Positions 12,289 through 23,166 are shown, counted from the stretch's first letter. The stretch is DNA of 64,000 nucleotides from Mycobacterium europaeum (GCF_002102155.1 NZ_LQOU01000025.1:62001-126000), one strand, 5' to 3'. Notes: generated from the letters alone by a model not told the origin. Numbers and translations are program-made.

Positions 12289-13607
12289 TATCGATACTCT
12301 TTCAGCCGCGGCCACAGGCCCAGCGCCACCGCGATGGCGGCGCCGAGGCTGAGCACCACGCCGCCGACCTGGGCGCCGGACAGCCCGCTGCGGGCGTTCA
12401 GGACGTCGTTGCGCAGGTGGGTGCGGCTCTGATCCATGGCCTTGCCCAGCTGGCCCTCCAGCTTGTCGAACGCCGGGGTGGAATCGTCTTCGCTGCTGCC
12501 CAGGGCGACCTGCGTGGCCGCCCGGTAGTTGCCGACCGAGATGTAGGAGTTGATCCGGTCGTTGGCCTGCCGCCAGCGCAGCAGCAGCTGGTCGGCGCCC
12601 TGCAGGTCGGGTTTGTCGACGGCGTCGCTGCGCACCATGTACTGGTCGAGCTGTTGGTGCATGGAGTCGATCCGCTCATAGAACGACTGCTTGCGCTTCT
12701 CCTCGTCCCCGCGACGGATCAGCGATAGCGTCTCGTCGGCCCGCGCCTGCTGGGCGGTGATCGCGACGTTGGTCACGATCCGCAGCGAGTCGGCGGCGGT
12801 GTTCTTGGCGCTACGGCTGGCGGTCGTGGAGATGGTCAGCGCTGTTCCGACCCATACCACCATGACGAGAATAGCGAGGCCGCCCACGACCAGGCCCGGA
12901 TTGATCCGGCGCCGGGTGCGCCTGGCCAGCCAGCGATGGGCGAAGGCGCCGAAGACCGCGGTGGCGGTGACCACCAGGATGACCGGCGCGGGGATCTGCG
13001 TGGACGCGGTGGTTTCCGCGTCCACCCGCTCGGACGTGGCCTGATACAGCTGCGCGGCGTCCGGCAGGATCGTCGATTGCATCAGTCCCGAGGCTTCCGA
13101 CAGGTACGACGACCCGACCGGGTTGCCCTCCCGGTTGTTGGTCCGCGCTATTTCGATCAGGCCGGTGTAAACGGCCAGTTCGGCGTTGATCCGGCCCAGC
13201 AGCTGCACCAGCGGTTCGTCGGTGAGCCCGCTCGACGCCCGGGTCACCGCCACCGCCGCGTCGGTGATGGCCTGCTCGTAGCGCTGCCGCACCGGCGGCG
13301 GCTCGGCCTCGGCGATGAACGCCGTGGCCGCCGCCGCGTCGGCCACCGACAGGGTGGTGTACAGCCGTCCGGCGGCGAACGACAGCGGCTCGGTGTGGTT
13401 GAGCACGGTCGTCAGCACCTGCTGGCGGTGGTTGATGGTGGTCGACGTGGCGAAGGCGCAGATGCCGCCGAGCACCGCCAGCACGATGCCGATGGTCAGG
13501 ATCCGGCCCGGCGTGGTGGAGATGAACCACCAGCGGGGATGGGCTGGCTCCGCCGGCGACCGCGACCCCTGCGGCTCCGTCGACGGGTGCGCCAGCTCAA
13601 CCGTCAC
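12288..13607 (-). CDS. glnX: Membrane transducer of the GlnH-PknG pathway (Rv0412c, GlnX)
   Basis: 439 residues, as in M. tuberculosis Rv0412c. Four membrane helices are visible at about 34-54, 207-225, 238-258 and 408-432, with two long helical extracytoplasmic regions between 1-2 and 3-4, a layout resembling bacterial sensor ectodomains. Published work on this operon links it to GlnH binding outside and PknG inside. GTG start 13607, first gene of the glnX-glnH-pknG operon. The 101-bp region shared with the divergent mutT3 is AT-rich for this genome and must hold both promoters. Confidence 0.92.
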
Positions 13608-13708
13608 GTGTGATCAGCCCTCATCTTTCGCGGCCACTGGAACGCTGCACGAAACTCTATAAGCGAATTCTAAGAGAATCTTCCGGCGGATGGGCGGAGG
13701 CAGACCGA

Positions 13709-14368
13709 TTGACCAGGCGATCACCCGCATATCCTGAACGCGTGCACGGCGACGGCGACGGTTGGGTGGTTTCCAGCAGCGGCACCCCGTACTGGGGCCG
13801 CTTCGGCGCGGCCGGTCTGCTGCTGCGGGCCCCGCGGCCGGACGGCACCCCCGCCGTGCTGCTGCAGCACCGCGCGGTGTGGAGCCATCAGGGCGGTACC
13901 TGGGGTCTGCCGGGCGGTGCCCGCGACAGCCACGAGACCCCGGAGGAGACCGCGGTCCGCGAGGCCCACGAGGAGGCCGGCCTGGCGGGCGAGCTGGTGA
14001 CGGTGCGGTCGACGTTGGTCACCGCCGACGTCGCGGGGCCCGGCGGCGCGCGCTGGACCTACACCACGGTCGTCGCCGACGCGCCCGAGTTGCTGCACAC
14101 CGTGCCCAACGGGGAGAGCTCCGAGATGCGCTGGGTCGCCGAGGACGAGGTGGCCGGGCTGCCACTGCATCCCGGTTTCGCGGCCAGCTGGCACCGGCTG
14201 CGCACGGCGACGGCCCTGGTGCCGCTGCATCACGGCGACGAGCGGCGGCGGCACCTGCCCCGCACCCTGGAGATCGAGGCCGGCGTCTTCGTCTGGTGCG
14301 TGCCGGGTGACGCCGACGAGACGCCCATGCATCCCCGGATCAACTCGCTGCTGCAAGCGCTGAGCTGA
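13709..14368 (+). CDS. mutT3: Nudix hydrolase MutT3
   Basis: 219 residues from TTG 13709 (217 in M. tuberculosis). The Nudix box is complete: [18 protein letters not shown] followed by HEEAGL (GX5EX7REUXEEXGU). MutT-type enzymes remove damaged nucleotides such as 8-oxo-dGTP/dGDP. I chose TTG 13709 because GGAGG (13696-13700) sits 8 nt upstream and because SPAYPERV aligns with the N-terminal PPAYSEQV I recall from Rv0413; GTG 13742 would drop that segment. The 3' end overlaps the convergent thiE by 29 bp (14340-14368). Confidence 0.92.
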   Translation: MTRRSPAYPERVHGDGDGWVVSSSGTPYWGRFGAAGLLLRAPRPDGTPAVLLQHRAVWSHQGGTWGLPGGARDSHETPEETAVREAHEEAGLAGELVTVRSTLVTADVAGPGGARWTYTTVVADAPELLHTVPNGESSEMRWVAEDEVAGLPLHPGFAASWHRLRTATALVPLHHGDERRRHLPRTLEIEAGVFVWCVPGDADETPMHPRINSLLQALS

Positions 14369-15020
14369 GCCGCTCCGCCGCGGCCCGCGGGTCATCGGCC
14401 GCGGTGATCGCGCGCACCACCACGATGCGGCGGGCGCCGGCTGCGAGCACCTCCGGCAGCCGCTGCTCGTCGATCCCGCCGATCGCGAACCACGGCTTGT
14501 CGGGTGCGAGCCGCGCGGCGGCCCGCACCAGCTCCAGGCCCGGCGCCTCGCGGCCCGGTTTGGTCGGCGTGGGCCAGCACGGGCCGACGCAGAAGTAGTC
14601 CGGCCCCGCGGGTCCCGAAGAACTGGCCGCGGCGGCCTGGTCGACGTCATGGCTGGACAGGCCGAGCAGCGTGTCCGGGCCGACGATCCCGCGCGCGATG
14701 TCCAGCGGCAGGTCACCCTGCCCGAGGTGCAGCACGTCGGCGCCGGCCGCGCGCGCGATGTCCGCCCGGTCGTTGACCGCGAACAGGGCGCCGTGCCGCC
14801 GGGCCGCGTCGGCCAGGACCTCGCACGCGGCCAGCTCCTCGCGCGCCTCGAGGGGCCCGAACCGCTGCTCGCCGGGCGACCCCTTGTCGCGCAGCTGGAT
14901 GACGTCGACACCGCCGGCCAGGGCGGCGTCGGCGAATTGGGCCAGATCACCACGCTCCCGGCGCGCGTCGGTGCACAAATACAGGCGCGCGGCCGCCAGC
15001 CGCCTAACTCGCTGATGCAC
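14340..15020 (-). CDS. thiE: Thiamine-phosphate synthase
   Basis: 226 residues (about 222 in M. tuberculosis). A TIM-barrel protein with [31 protein letters not shown] and FAIGGIDEQ as the usual ThiE landmarks. It joins HMP-pyrophosphate from ThiD and the thiazole phosphate from ThiG to give thiamine monophosphate. GTG 15020 is 6 nt after a TAGCGT hexamer (minus strand, 15032-15027), so a leaderless transcript is likely. It is transcribed away from thiO, and the riboswitch between them reads toward thiO, not thiE. Confidence 0.95.
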   Translation of the reverse strand: MHQRVRRLAAARLYLCTDARRERGDLAQFADAALAGGVDVIQLRDKGSPGEQRFGPLEAREELAACEVLADAARRHGALFAVNDRADIARAAGADVLHLGQGDLPLDIARGIVGPDTLLGLSSHDVDQAAAASSSGPAGPDYFCVGPCWPTPTKPGREAPGLELVRAAARLAPDKPWFAIGGIDEQRLPEVLAAGARRIVVVRAITAADDPRAAAERLSSALAAAS

Positions 15021-15026
15021 ACCGCG

Positions 15027-15044
15027 ACGCTAGCGCGCTAGCGT
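15027..15044. promoter_or_regulatory. 18-bp perfect palindrome between thiE and thiO; candidate divergent promoter
   Basis: ACGCTAGCGCGCTAGCGT is a perfect dyad. Each strand carries TAGCGT, which fits the mycobacterial -10 pattern TAnnnT. On the minus strand the hexamer ends 6 nt before the thiE GTG; on the plus strand it would start a transcript near 15051, ahead of the riboswitch that begins near 15068. Either a face-to-face promoter pair or a repressor site. Confidence 0.6.
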
Positions 15045-15067
15045 GGAAGCCGAAGAACTCAGTGAGA

Positions 15068-15151
15068 CACGGGAGTCCCAGGAACGGGGTCTGAGAGTGG
15101 GCGCGCCCGCCCTTACCGTCACACCTGATCCGGGTCATGCCGGCGAAGGGA
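15068..15151 (+). promoter_or_regulatory. TPP riboswitch (THI element) upstream of thiO
   Basis: Conserved THI-box blocks are present in order: a GGGAG stem strand near 15071, CTGAGAG at 15091-15097, ACCTGATCCGGGTCATGCCG at 15123-15142, and GCGAAGGGA at 15143-15151. The closing P1 strand runs into GGGAGG (15148-15153), which is also the Shine-Dalgarno of thiO, 6 nt before its ATG. Ligand binding would therefore hide the ribosome site, pointing to translational control by thiamine pyrophosphate. Confidence 0.93.
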
Positions 15152-15159
15152 GGCCAAGG

Positions 15160-16169
15160 ATGCCAACAGACCCTGGGTCGTTGGCGGTCATCGGCGGCGG
15201 CGTCATCGGGCTCGCGGTGGCGCGCCGCGCTGCGCAGGCCGGCTGGTCGGTGCGGGTGCACCGCACCGCCGACAAGGGCGCGTCGTGGGTCGCCGGCGGC
15301 ATGCTGGCCCCGCACAGCGAAGGCTGGCCCGGCGAGGAACGGCTGTTGCGGCTGGGGTGCGAGTCGCTGCGGCTGTGGCGTGAGGGTTTCCTCGATGGCC
15401 TGCCGCCGCAGGTGGTCACCGCCCGGGAGTCGCTGGTGGTGGCCGTCGACCGGGCCGACGTCGCGGACCTGCGCACCGTCGCCGAGTGGTTGTCCGCGCA
15501 GGGGCACCCGGTGATCTGGGAGTCGGCCGCCCGGGACATCGAACCGCTGCTGGCCCAGGGCATCCGGCACGGCTTCCGGGCGCCCACGGAGCTGGCGGTG
15601 GACAACCGCGCGGTGCTGCAAGCCCTCTCGGCGGAGTGCGAGCGCCTGGGGGTGTGCTGGGCGGCGCCGGCGCACGAGCTGTCCGCGGTCGAGGGCGACG
15701 CCGTGGTGATCGCCAACGGCATCGACGCCCCCGCGTTGTGGCCCGGCCTGCCTGTGCGCCCGGTCAAGGGGGAGGTGCTGCGCCTGCGCTGGCGGCGCGG
15801 CTGTATGCCGGTGCCGCAGCGCGTCATTCGCGCCCGCGTGCGCGGGCGGCAGGTCTACCTGGTGCCGCGCCCGGACGGGGTGGTCGTCGGGGCCACCCAG
15901 TACGAACACGGGCGCGACACCGCCCCGGTCGTGTCCGGGGTGCGCGACCTGCTCGACGACGCCTGCGCGGTGCTGCCGGCGCTGGGCGAGTACGAGCTGG
16001 CCGAGTGCGCCGCCGGGCTGCGCCCGATGACACCCGACAACTTGCCGCTGGTGCGGCGCCTGGACGAGCGAACCCTGGTCGCCGGCGGCCACGGCCGGTC
16101 CGGGTTTCTGCTGGCGCCGTGGACCGCGGAAGAAATCGTCTCCCAGTTGGCCCCGGTCGGAGCCCCGTC

Positions 16170-16173
<4 letters not shown>
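15160..16173 (+). CDS. thiO: Glycine oxidase ThiO
   Basis: 337 residues (about 340 in M. tuberculosis). DAO-type FAD enzyme: dinucleotide-binding GGGVIGLAVARRAAQAGW at the N-terminus, GASWVAGGMLAPHSE, and a C-terminal GGHGRSGFLLAPWTA FAD motif. It oxidises glycine to the imine (dehydroglycine) used for the thiazole ring. ATG 15160 with GGGAGG 6 nt upstream is the start; the frame extends upstream into the riboswitch but that part is leader RNA. The TGA overlaps the thiS ATG (ATGA), the first of a chain of coupled starts in thiO-thiS-thiG. Confidence 0.95.
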
Positions 16174-17873
<1,700 letters not shown>

Positions 17874-17877
17874 CGGG

Positions 17878-18399
17878 TCAGCCGTTCGTGCGCCACCACT
17901 GGTAGAGCGCGTTGACGTCGGAGCTGGACGAGGTGAGGTGGCCCAGCACGTTCTTGGCGTCGGTGGTCCAGGTCAACGTCGCGTAGTTCTTGTAGGTGCC
18001 GCAGGCGATCTGCCCGCCCGTCTGGCCGTTCTGCTTCCAGGTCCCCGGTGACTGCCCGGCGTCCCCGCACGCGGCCAGCGACACGTCCTTGATGGTGGAG
18101 CTGAACGCGGAGGCCAGGTTCGTGCCGTTGGAGAAGAGGGCGTAGACACCGGAGCCCGGTCCGCTCGGGTCGGGGCTCTGACCGCACAGCAGTTCGGCCA
18201 GTTCGCCCGATTCGGTCAGCTCCTGCGGCTTGCAGTTGTTCAGGCCGTAACCCTTCGAGAGGTTGGCGGCCAGCGTGTTCATGTCGGCGGCGCTGCCGGT
18301 GTTGGGTTCGGCGGCCGCGGGTGCGCTACCCGCCAGGGCCAGGCTGCCGGTGAGCACTGCGGCGGACACGGCGCGCAGCGCGGTGGTGGGATGTGACAT
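17878..18399 (-). CDS. Small exported four-cysteine protein, copy A
   Basis: 173 residues with a Sec signal peptide ending near APAAA/EP. The mature part has four cysteines (NNC, LCGQSPDPSGP, ACGDAGQSPGTW, ACGTY), probably two disulfides, and ends LYQWWRTNG. I recall a similar CGQ...DPSGP...W...CG...LYQWW pattern in C-terminal extracytoplasmic regions of some mycobacterial proteins, but I cannot name the family. AAGGAG lies upstream of ATG 18399. Copy B lies upstream on the same strand. Function unknown; secreted or cell-wall associated. Confidence 0.85.
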   Translation of the reverse strand: MSHPTTALRAVSAAVLTGSLALAGSAPAAAEPNTGSAADMNTLAANLSKGYGLNNCKPQELTESGELAELLCGQSPDPSGPGSGVYALFSNGTNLASAFSSTIKDVSLAACGDAGQSPGTWKQNGQTGGQIACGTYKNYATLTWTTDAKNVLGHLTSSSSDVNALYQWWRTNG

Positions 18400-18463
18400 G
18401 TGGTTGACTCCTTGCGGTTGTTGGATGGGTGGTGCAGAAAACCGTTGCCCCCCAACGAAAATC

Positions 18464-18991
18464 TCAGCCGTTGGCCCGCCACCACTGGTACAGCGCCGCG
18501 GCGTCGGCGTTGGATCCGCGGATGTAGCTCAAGATGTTCTTGGCTTCGGTGGTCCAGATGATCTCGGCGGCGTTTCGATACGTCCCACACGCCACCCGCC
18601 CGGCGTTGCCGCTGTTGCTGCCCTGGTGCCAGTTGGTGGGCGATTGGCCGCTGTCCCCGCAGGCGCCCAGCACGTCGTCATTGATGCTCGCCTTGAACGA
18701 GCCGGCCAGGTTGTCGGCGTTGTTGAACAGGATGTACTTGGCCTGGACCGGTCCGCTCGGGTCGGGGCTCTGCCCGCAGGTCAGCGAAGCCAGTTCGCCG
18801 GTGGTGATGCTCTGGGTGGTGCAGTTGTTCAGGCCGTAGCCCTTCGACAGCGATGCCGCGAGCGTGTTGATGTCCGACGTACTACCCGTATTGGCGGGAT
18901 CCGCGGTTGCGGTGGCCGCGCCCGCTAAGGCGAAACCGCCCGCCAGCACCGCGGCCGTCGCGGCCCGCAGCGCGTTGCTGGAATGCACCAT
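18464..18991 (-). CDS. Small exported four-cysteine protein, copy B
   Basis: 175 residues with a signal peptide ending near TATAD/PA. It shares LSKGYGLNNC, CGQSPDPSGP, ACGDSGQSP, ACGTY and LYQWWRANG with copy A, so the two are tandem paralogues. All four cysteines are conserved. AGGAG lies 7 nt before ATG 18991. Only 64 bp separates the copies, so both probably use the promoter at 19060-19087. Function unknown. Confidence 0.85.
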   Translation of the reverse strand: MVHSSNALRAATAAVLAGGFALAGAATATADPANTGSTSDINTLAASLSKGYGLNNCTTQSITTGELASLTCGQSPDPSGPVQAKYILFNNADNLAGSFKASINDDVLGACGDSGQSPTNWHQGSNSGNAGRVACGTYRNAAEIIWTTEAKNILSYIRGSNADAAALYQWWRANG

Positions 18992-19373
18992 CCTGTGACT
19001 CCTAGGCGGTTGTCGAACCGGCGTCGCTCACCGGAGAAACACGCGTCCGCTATGTAGGGATCGTAGAGCTATGTCGTGACAAAGCAACACATTCCGCCGG
19101 AAATTGTCTGTCTGGGCATCCTTCTCGACACCGCGGCGCGGTGCCGACGAATCGTTGGTCACCAAAAGCCTTGCTAATGCACGTGTCTCACGTGTGCTTC
19201 CGGCGATCGCCGGGAAGGCGGCGGGGCCGGCCGGGGCTTGAGCCCCTCGAGAGCGTTGTGCCGCGCGCCGGCGCGTGCAGGGGAGATTTTCAAATTGCCA
19301 GTGCCGCCGTGAGTGTGCTCGGGTATGGTTAGCACCGCTTCACGCCAGCTAACTTCTCGGGACTGGAGAATCC
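18992..19373. other. 382-bp intergenic region with divergent promoters
   Basis: No gene is seen. Minus strand: TTGCTT (19087-19082) and TACGAT (19065-19060) with a 16-bp spacer form a good sigma-A-like promoter for the four-cysteine genes. Plus strand: TATGGT (19324-19329) is a possible -10 for the CD225 gene at 19374. In between, two CACGTG hexamers (19180-19185 and 19189-19194) are spaced 3 bp apart. The stretch 19195-19290 is GC-rich and otherwise without readable features. Confidence 0.6.
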
Positions 19374-19709
19374 ATGACACAGCCGCCGGCACCACCCCCA
19401 CCGCCGCCTGGTTATCCGCCGCCGCAGCCCGCCGGACAAGCACCGAACAACTACTTGGTGTGGTCCATCCTGGTGACCCTGTTCTGCTGTCTCCCGTTCG
19501 GGATCGTGGCGATCGTCAAGTCCAGCCAGGTCAACGGTCTTTGGGCACAAGGCCGTTATGCCGAGGCGCAGGCATCCGCCGACAGCGCCAAGAAGTGGGT
19601 GATCTGGTCGGCGGTCATCGGCGTCGTCGTCGGCATCATCTACGGCATCTTGATGGCGGTCGGCGCGCTGAACACGAACACCAATGCGGCGCTGGCCGCG
19701 ATGTTCTAG
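19374..19709 (+). CDS. CD225/dispanin-family membrane protein with proline-rich N-terminus
   Basis: 111 residues: a Pro-rich head (PPAPPPPPPGYPPPQP), then two membrane segments (about 27-49 and 75-97) separated by a short polar loop with AQGRYAEAQASADSAKKWV. This is the interferon-induced-transmembrane-like (CD225) layout seen in many actinobacterial small proteins. Role unknown, possibly membrane fusion or curvature. It is followed 15 bp later by the DUF2752 gene on the same strand. Confidence 0.85.
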   Translation: MTQPPAPPPPPPGYPPPQPAGQAPNNYLVWSILVTLFCCLPFGIVAIVKSSQVNGLWAQGRYAEAQASADSAKKWVIWSAVIGVVVGIIYGILMAVGALNTNTNAALAAMF

Positions 19710-19724
19710 GCCCGGCTCGCGACC

Positions 19725-20150
19725 ATGGTGACCCGCCCGGTATCGGTGCCGCAGAGTCTGGGCGCGCCACTGGTGGTGGCGGCTTCCACGACGTTGATGT
19801 GCGCCGCCATCTGGGCGGGTGACCCGACCACCCCCAACGGACCGCTGCCCGTGTGTCCCACCAAGGCGCTGTTGGGAATCGACTGCCCGGGATGCGGCAG
19901 CCTGCGCATGCTGTATTCCCTGATGCACGGCAATGTGATGGCGGCCGCCAGGTTCAACGCGTTGGGCCTGGCGGCCGTCGTGCTGTTGGTGTGGGCGTAC
20001 CTCGCCTGGACCTATGGACGCCTGGCGGGCCGGCGGGTCCGCAGCTGGCAACACCGCCGCTGGGCCGCGGCCGTGACGCTGGCGCTGGTCGCGGCGTGGT
20101 TTGTGGCGCGCAACGTTCCCGTTGCGCCTTTCAATGCGCTCTACGTCTGA
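19725..20150 (+). CDS. DUF2752 membrane protein
   Basis: 141 residues with three hydrophobic segments and the DUF2752 hallmark CPGCGSLRM following GIDCPGCG, plus HGNVMAAARFN. The family is uncharacterised. ATG 19725 lies 15 bp after the CD225 gene; the pairing of these two small membrane protein families suggests one transcript and related function, which is inference. Confidence 0.85.
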   Translation: MVTRPVSVPQSLGAPLVVAASTTLMCAAIWAGDPTTPNGPLPVCPTKALLGIDCPGCGSLRMLYSLMHGNVMAAARFNALGLAAVVLLVWAYLAWTYGRLAGRRVRSWQHRRWAAAVTLALVAAWFVARNVPVAPFNALYV

Positions 20151-20203
20151 CACCGCCGTGTCCTGAACCCGGCCGCTGGTGACGCGGTCTAACCTGGGGC
20201 GCG

Positions 20204-21697
20204 ATGGTGAAGAAACGCGCGACGATCCCGGCGGCGCTCGTCATGGTCGCCGTGACCGCATTCTCGGCCGGCTGCTTCCATCGGACCTCGCAACCGGCGA
20301 CCGGTGACCCCGACGCGGTCAAGTTCGCCGGCGCCCTGCACGACAAAGTCACGACCGACGCGATGATGGCCCACCTGGCAAAGCTCCAGGACATTGCCAA
20401 CGCCAACAACGGGACCCGGGCGGTGGGCACCCCCGGCTACGAGGCGAGCGTCGACTACGTGGTAAACGCGTTGCGCGGCAGCGGTTTCGACGTGGCCACC
20501 CCCGAGTTCTCGGCGCGGGTGTTCCACGGGGACAAGCCGGTGGTGACCGTCGGTGGCCTGGAGGTGGAGGCGCGCGCGCTCGACTTCAGCCTCGGCACCC
20601 CCCCGGAGGGGGTGAGCGGGCCGCTGGTGGCCCTGCCCGCCAGCAACGCCCTCGGGTGCGCGGCATCGGATTACGGCAACCTCCCGGTGCAGGGGGCCGT
20701 GGTGCTCGTGGACCGCGGCACCTGCCCCTTCGCCCAGAAGGAGGACGTCGCGGCGCAACACGGGGTGGCCGCGATGATCGTCGCCGACAACGTCGACGAA
20801 CAACAGATGGGTGGCACCCTGGGGCCGGACACGTACGTCAAGATCCCGGTGGTGGGCGTGACCAAGTCCGTGGGCGTGCAATTGCGCACCCGGCCCGGGC
20901 CCGCCACCATCAAACTGAACGCGAGCGTCCAGAGCTTCAAGGCCCGCAACGTGATTGCGCAGACCAAGACGGGGTCGACGGCCAACGTCGTCATGGCGGG
21001 CGCGCACCTGGACAGCGTGCCCGACGGGCCGGGCATCAACGACGACGGTTCGGGGGTGGCCGCGGTGCTGGAAACCGCGCTTCGGCTGGGGAGTTCGCCA
21101 CAGGTGCGCAACGCGGTACGGTTCGGGTTCTGGGGCGCGGAGGAACTCGGCCTGATCGGCTCGCGCAACTACGTCGAGTCGCTGGACCTGGCCGCGCTCA
21201 AAAGCATTGCGCTCTACCTGAATTTCGACATGCTCGCGTCCCCGAATCCCGGCTACTTCACCTATGACGGGGACCAATCGCTGCCGGCCGACGCCCGTGG
21301 CCAGCCGGTGGTACCGGAGGGGTCGGCCGGCATCGAGCGCACGCTGGTGGCCTACCTGAAGTCCGCCGGGAAGACCGCCCAGGACACCGCGTTCGACGGA
21401 CGCTCCGACTACGACGGATTCACCCTTGCGGGCGTCCCCGCCGGCGGCCTGTTCTCCGGCGCCGAGGCGAAGATGTCCGCCGACCAGGCCAAGCTGTGGG
21501 GCGGGGCGGCCGACCAGCCGTTCGACCCCAACTATCACCAGAAGACCGACACCCTCGAGCACATCGACCGGTCGGCACTGGGGGTCAACGGCGGCGGGGT
21601 CGCCTACGCCGTGGGTCTGTACGCCCAGGACGTCAACGGTCGCAACGGGGTTCCCGTGCGGGAGGACCGCACACGTCACACGCTGAGCAAGCCATGA
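20204..21697 (+). CDS. lpqL: Lipoprotein aminopeptidase LpqL (M28)
   Basis: 497 residues (about 500 in M. tuberculosis). Lipobox FSAGC with Cys24; a protease-associated insert around residues 130-230; an M28 zinc peptidase domain with GAHLDSVPDGPGINDDGSG (His and Asp ligands), WGAEELGL (Glu base plus Glu ligand), LNFDMLASPN (Asp ligand) and YHQKTDT (His ligand). All metal ligands are present, so it should be an active cell-surface aminopeptidase. ATG 20204. Its TGA overlaps the ATG of the paralogue that follows. Confidence 0.95.
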   Translation: MVKKRATIPAALVMVAVTAFSAGCFHRTSQPATGDPDAVKFAGALHDKVTTDAMMAHLAKLQDIANANNGTRAVGTPGYEASVDYVVNALRGSGFDVATPEFSARVFHGDKPVVTVGGLEVEARALDFSLGTPPEGVSGPLVALPASNALGCAASDYGNLPVQGAVVLVDRGTCPFAQKEDVAAQHGVAAMIVADNVDEQQMGGTLGPDTYVKIPVVGVTKSVGVQLRTRPGPATIKLNASVQSFKARNVIAQTKTGSTANVVMAGAHLDSVPDGPGINDDGSGVAAVLETALRLGSSPQVRNAVRFGFWGAEELGLIGSRNYVESLDLAALKSIALYLNFDMLASPNPGYFTYDGDQSLPADARGQPVVPEGSAGIERTLVAYLKSAGKTAQDTAFDGRSDYDGFTLAGVPAGGLFSGAEAKMSADQAKLWGGAADQPFDPNYHQKTDTLEHIDRSALGVNGGGVAYAVGLYAQDVNGRNGVPVREDRTRHTLSKP

Positions 21698-23166
21698 CCC
21701 GCCGCCTGGGGGTGACACTGCTGCTGGTGGCCGCGCTGCTGGCCGGCTGCTCGTCGCACCGGCCGGGGGCGCCCGCGGCCGCACCGGACCTGGGTCGGGC
21801 GCTGGCGGAGAAGGTGACCGCCGACCGGATGCTCGCCCACCTGCACGCGTTGCAGAACATCGCCGACGCCAACAAGGGGAACCGCGCGGACGACACACCC
21901 GGCTACGACGCCAGCGTCGACTACGTGGCGAAGGCCTTGCGCGACAGGGGTTTCGAGGTGGTGACGCCCCAGTTCGACCGGGTGTACACCGTTTCCCCGG
22001 GCAGGCCGGCGATGACCGTGGCCGGCCGCAGTTATGCCGTCGACCAGGCCTCGCTGCTGGTGCAGACCCCGCCCGGCGGCCTGAGCGGCCAACCGGTCCG
22101 GCCCAGCCAGCCCTCGGGCTGTGCGGCCGGCGATTACCCTTCCGGGCTGCCCAAGGGCTCGATCGCCGTCGTCGACGACGCGCGTTGCTCGGTGGTGGAC
22201 AAGCAGAACGTCGCGGTGGCCAAGGGGGCGGCCGCGCTGGTCGTGCTCAGCGCCCCGGCCGGCCAGGGCGCCCCGCCCACGTTGTTCACCCCGGGTTACT
22301 TCAAGCAGCTGACCGTGCCGGTCGCCGTCGCCGGTCCGTACGCCGCGAGTTCGCTCGCCGGCGCAAGCGCTCCCATCCGCCTGGTGCTCGACGCCCGCAA
22401 CATGACGATCACATCGCGAAACGTGTTGGCGCAGACCAAGACCGGATCGCCGCACGAAGTGGTCATGGTCGGCGCGCATCTCGACGGCCCCCGCGGCGGT
22501 CCCGGCATCAACGACGACGGGACCGGTGTGGCCGCGGTGCTGGAGACGGCGTTGCAGCTGGGCCCGCTGGCGCCGGTGAACAACGCGGTCAGGTTCGCGT
22601 TCTGGGGTGCCGACGAGGACGGGCTCAACGGCGTGATGGACTACGTGTTCGGCATGAACAGCGACCAGCTCAACGACATCGCGCTGTACCTGAACTTCAC
22701 CACGCTGGGTTCACCCAACGCGGGCTTCTTCACCGAAGACGGTGACCAGTCCGGCCCGCCTGCGCCGGGGGTGACCTACGCGGACGTGCCCGACGGGTCG
22801 GCCGGCATCGAGCGCACCCTGGCCGCCTATCTGAACCTGGCCGGGAAGCGACCCGCTGACATGCCGCTGAGCACTCGTGCCGACTATCACCCCTTCATGG
22901 TCGCGGGGGTGCCGATCGGAGGCATGACCGCGGGCGCCACGCAGCAGAAGACCACGGTGCAGGCCCGGCTATGGGGCGGTCAGGCCGGCGTCCCGTTCGA
23001 TCCCAACTACCAGGGCCCCCGCGAGACCGTCGACAACATCAACCGGGATGCGTTGGCCGTCATGGGTTCCGGCGTCGCATACGCGGTGGGCAGCTACGCC
23101 CAGTCGATCGGCGGCGTCAACGGCGTGCCCCCGCACGACAAACGGCATCGGACCCGGGTGCCGTAG
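21694..23166 (+). CDS. LpqL paralogue, M28-like lipoprotein with altered active site
   Basis: 490 residues. Lipobox LLAGC with Cys19, then the same PA insert and M28 fold as LpqL. GAHLDGPRGGPGINDDG keeps the first His and Asp, but the usual Glu-Glu is Asp307-Glu308 (WGADEDGL), the Asp ligand is Thr336 (LNFTTLGSPN) and the final His ligand is Gln440 (DPNYQGPRET). It may be a non-catalytic binding protein. ATG 21694 overlaps the lpqL stop (ATGA), so it arose by tandem duplication and stays coupled. It is not LpqM, which lies further on. Confidence 0.9.
   Translation: MTRRLGVTLLLVAALLAGCSSHRPGAPAAAPDLGRALAEKVTADRMLAHLHALQNIADANKGNRADDTPGYDASVDYVAKALRDRGFEVVTPQFDRVYTVSPGRPAMTVAGRSYAVDQASLLVQTPPGGLSGQPVRPSQPSGCAAGDYPSGLPKGSIAVVDDARCSVVDKQNVAVAKGAAALVVLSAPAGQGAPPTLFTPGYFKQLTVPVAVAGPYAASSLAGASAPIRLVLDARNMTITSRNVLAQTKTGSPHEVVMVGAHLDGPRGGPGINDDGTGVAAVLETALQLGPLAPVNNAVRFAFWGADEDGLNGVMDYVFGMNSDQLNDIALYLNFTTLGSPNAGFFTEDGDQSGPPAPGVTYADVPDGSAGIERTLAAYLNLAGKRPADMPLSTRADYHPFMVAGVPIGGMTAGATQQKTTVQARLWGGQAGVPFDPNYQGPRETVDNINRDALAVMGSGVAYAVGSYAQSIGGVNGVPPHDKRHRTRVP

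Noticed and set aside
13610-13708. N-terminal extension of mutT3 to 13610
   Set aside because: The extra residues have no match to the family, and GGAGG precedes TTG 13709.
15043-15159. Upstream extension of thiO from 15043
   Set aside because: This stretch is the TPP riboswitch; the ribosome site and family length favour ATG 15160.
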